Assembly: GCA_913057165.1 (NCBI GenBank)
Contig: CAJXNS010000008.1
Coordinates: 1-48,371 of the forward strand
Direction: 5' to 3'
Source of the DNA: an uncultured Trueperaceae bacterium
GTDB lineage: Bacteria; Deinococcota; Deinococci; Deinococcales; Trueperaceae
DNA: 48,371 nt
The stretch's first letter is position 1. Each line of letters opens with the position of its first letter. The translations under genes and the position numbers were made by a program. This document shows positions 46,746-48,371 of this stretch, one piece after another. The notes beneath the pieces are model-generated. The model made no database searches. It saw only the letters and a program-made list of their open reading frames with translations, and was not told the origin of the DNA.

Positions 46746-47740
46746 GCGAGCGGCTCGGTCCGTCCGTAGGAACGAACGATGGCTGCAACGAGTGGATGGC
46801 GCACCACGTCTTGGTCGCCAAAACGAACGAAGGCGATGCCGTCCACATCGCTGAGGGTTCGTTCAGCCACGCTCAAGCCGCTGGGTGTTCCACCAGGCAG
46901 GTCGGTTTGGGTCACGTCGCCGGTCACGACAACGGTGCTTCCAAACCCCATTCGGGTCAAGAACATTTTCATTTGCTCGTCGGTCGTGTTTTGTGCTTCA
47001 TCAAGGATGATGAAGGCGTCGTTGAGGGTGCGCCCCCGCATGAAGGCGAGCGGTGCGACCTCAATGGTGCCTGAATCGACATACCGCTCGGCTTTTTCGG
47101 CAGGGAGGAGGTCGTGCAACGCGTCGTAAAGCGGCCGGAGGTACGGGTCGATCTTGGCCTGGAGATCGCCTGGAAGGAAACCCAGTTTTTCGCCGGCTTC
47201 CACCGCTGGTCTGGTTAGCACAATCCGTTTGACACGCTTTTCGATGAACGCCTGCACGGCCATCGCGACCGCCAAGTACGTTTTGCCGGTACCGGCCGGT
47301 CCGATCCCAAAGGTAATCGCGTGCGACGCGATCGCCTTCAGGTAGGCGTGCTGGCCAGGGGTACGGGCTTTATGCCGCCCAGGGAGCTGAATACGGTTGT
47401 CGCTGGCGTTCGGGGCAACGGCACTCGTGTCCGGTGTCGCCGTAATCGCAAGGGCGTCTTCGACATTTCTTGGGTACCCACCTCGGATCGCATCCAACGC
47501 CGTATCGAACGCGTCCTTGGCTCGCTTGACGTCGCCTTCCTGGCCGGAGATGCGAATCTCGTCTCCCCGGGCCACGATTTTGGCGTTGAGGTGCTGGCGG
47601 GCGGCTTTCAGGTGCTCATCGTTTTGGCCGAACAGCATGAGCGCTTCGGTAGCGTCGTGCAGCCTTACCGTGACCGTCGTATCGATGCTGACCTCCTGAG
47701 GTGCGGTGCGGCCTTGGGGCCGCTTAGCACTTCTGACCAT
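46742..47740 (-). CDS. phoH: PhoH-family ATPase (start uncertain)
   Basis: Cytosolic P-loop ATPase of the PhoH/PhoL family, linked to RNA metabolism with YbeY. It has GPAGTGKTYLAVAMAV (Walker A), FIILDEAQNT (Walker B) and TGDVTQTDLP. The only ATG/GTG/TTG-type start found is the ATG at 47740, which overlaps the upstream gene by 76 bases and has no ribosome-binding site. The strong AGGAGG at 47692-47697 instead sits 5 bases before an ATC codon (47684-47686), exactly where PhoH homologues usually begin (DTTVTVRL). If ATC is used the protein has 314 residues rather than 332. Confidence 0.94.
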   Translation of the reverse strand: MVRSAKRPQGRTAPQEVSIDTTVTVRLHDATEALMLFGQNDEHLKAARQHLNAKIVARGDEIRISGQEGDVKRAKDAFDTALDAIRGGYPRNVEDALAITATPDTSAVAPNASDNRIQLPGRHKARTPGQHAYLKAIASHAITFGIGPAGTGKTYLAVAMAVQAFIEKRVKRIVLTRPAVEAGEKLGFLPGDLQAKIDPYLRPLYDALHDLLPAEKAERYVDSGTIEVAPLAFMRGRTLNDAFIILDEAQNTTDEQMKMFLTRMGFGSTVVVTGDVTQTDLPGGTPSGLSVAERTLSDVDGIAFVRFGDQDVVRHPLVAAIVRSYGRTEPLA

Positions 47741-48255
47741 ACGATGCCACGAACCAGGTCGTCTGCGCTGGCGTTCAATGCCGCAAGCACGGCCGGATCA
47801 CGACGCGGCGGTGTTTCGCGACGCTGACGAACCGGTGGGCGTTTCGTCTTTGCGGTCGCTGGTTTGGCCGGCGGCACGCCTTCACGGCCAAGAAAACCGG
47901 GGGGAGGGCCAACCGGTGTGGCGGGTGGCTGAGCTTGGGTTTGTGGTGCAACGCCACGTGTGTCATCGGTCGCGGCGACCGGAGCTGCGTCGGGCTGACC
48001 AGAACCGCCTTGTTGGGCTTGTTGGACGCGCCTTGCGGCTTCTTGCAGCCGTTTTTCAAGCTCATCCATCGGTCTGCCAGCCGCAGGTGTCGTATCCGCC
48101 GTGTCAGCGCCGGTTCGGCTACTTTGCTGCGGTGCGGCGGGGGCACCACGCTTGGAACGTGGAGCCCCCCGGCGTGAACCGTTTTGTAGGAACCCGCGAA
48201 CAAAGTTCACGACCACGAAAACGGCAATCAGGAACGGCAGAAGATCGTCAAGCAT
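47665..48255 (-). CDS. conserved membrane-anchored hypothetical protein between floA and phoH
   Basis: A 196-residue protein with an N-terminal membrane helix (residues 4-20, LLPFLIAVFVVVNFVRG), a long low-complexity Pro/Ala/Gln/Thr-rich middle (residues 25-150) likely to be disordered, and a short C-terminal module ADDLVRGIVWSEVLSGPKA of the kind seen in small proteins next to flotillin genes (recalled, not searched). Function unknown; it may be a FloA partner. The ATG at 48255 shares one base with the floA stop. Its last 76 bases overlap the long form of phoH. Confidence 0.72.
   Translation of the reverse strand: MLDDLLPFLIAVFVVVNFVRGFLQNGSRRGAPRSKRGAPAAPQQSSRTGADTADTTPAAGRPMDELEKRLQEAARRVQQAQQGGSGQPDAAPVAATDDTRGVAPQTQAQPPATPVGPPPGFLGREGVPPAKPATAKTKRPPVRQRRETPPRRDPAVLAALNASADDLVRGIVWSEVLSGPKAAPHLRRSASIRRSR
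47692..47697 (-). promoter_or_regulatory. strong ribosome-binding site (AGGAGG) inside phoH start region
   Basis: AGGAGG is followed after 5 bases by ATC in the phoH frame, within the last codons of the upstream gene. No other start codon in any frame is suitably placed for this site, so it suggests initiation at ATC for phoH. Confidence 0.5.
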
Positions 48256-48371
48256 TAGACGCTACGCTCGTCGCTGTCCCCTTCTTGGTCTTGGGTGGAG
48301 GAAGCGATCCCGCGACGCATATCGGTGTCGGATTCAACGTTACGCAGCGTGTAGTAATCCATCACCCCAAG
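48255..48371 (-). CDS. floA: flotillin-like FloA (YqfA), C-terminal fragment
   Basis: The last 38 codons of a gene that continues past the window edge. The sequence VMDYYTLRNVESDTDMRRGIA is the characteristic C-terminus of FloA, the flotillin-like protein of membrane microdomains, followed by an acidic tail. The stop overlaps the next ATG (TAATG). The floA-phoH-pgpH neighbourhood is as in many bacteria. Confidence 0.85.
   Translation of the reverse strand, partial: LGVMDYYTLRNVESDTDMRRGIASSTQDQEGDSDERSV

Overview
The window looks like chromosomal core DNA of a GC-rich member of the Deinococcota (Deinococcus–Thermus), possibly a Trueperaceae-like lineage; the rank below phylum is a guess. The indications are: small proteins that resemble families I remember as Deinococcota-specific (DUF3248-, DUF3809- and DUF1999-like); a SpoVS protein with no sporulation genes in view; a Ser/Thr kinase fused to a PQQ-type beta-propeller, as in Deinococcus RqkA; an RsmD with APPY instead of DPPY; and a repeated promoter layout in which a TANNNT -10 box ends 6-7 bases before an ATG or GTG, which predicts leaderless mRNAs. 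I see no tRNA, rRNA, IS element, prophage or CRISPR array. Both ends cut genes (an HtrA protease at 1, a FloA flotillin at 48371).

Layout. 1-1742 (minus): partial HtrA protease and a DUF368/PopT undecaprenyl-phosphate translocase. 1806-2554 (plus): two coupled small proteins. 2561-5200 (minus): hemL-mnmE. 5268-8964 (plus): truA, an acetyltransferase-like protein, DUF503/YlxP, Asp23/YloU, FakA/YloV. 8978-13321 (minus): rsmD, secA, pyrF. 13378-19971: a small membrane protein, lon, a helical-repeat protein, an atypical SDR, rsmB, a YugP-type metalloprotease and spoVS. 20050-26746 (plus): ilvB-ilvN-ilvC-leuA-cimA, a branched-chain amino acid operon preceded by an attenuator. 26948-31501: gltB with its own promoter and a structured leader. 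31535-33611 (minus): a ribbon-helix-helix protein and the kinase/beta-propeller. 33718-35010 (plus): murA. 35007-41026 (minus): hisC-hisB-hisH-SPOR-rapZ-yvcK-PF09985-like, joined by start/stop overlaps or a 1-base gap. 41178-43583 (minus): a TPR/SPOR protein. 43621-48371 (minus): floA-hypothetical-phoH-pgpH-ybeY-dgkA-cdd.

Themes. The ilv-leu-cim operon carries the acetolactate steps, 2-isopropylmalate synthase and citramalate synthase, so isoleucine carbon probably comes through citramalate. Its 5' end has a consensus promoter (TTGACA-17-TATACT), a 21-codon leader peptide in which 11 residues are Ile, Val or Leu, an intrinsic terminator, and a short sequence after the leader stop codon that can pair with the terminator's 5' arm. 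The leader peptide appears to begin at the transcription start, so the attenuation system would be read from a leaderless GTG. A second theme is the envelope: PopT, MurA, YvcK, RapZ, DgkA, PgpH, FloA, two SPOR proteins and a membrane-anchored PF09985-like protein.

The best leads are the leaderless ilv attenuator, the gltB leader in which an upstream 8-mer is exactly complementary to the Shine-Dalgarno region, the leaderless gene set as a whole, the RHH-kinase pair, and a phoH gene whose only good ribosome-binding site points at an ATC codon.
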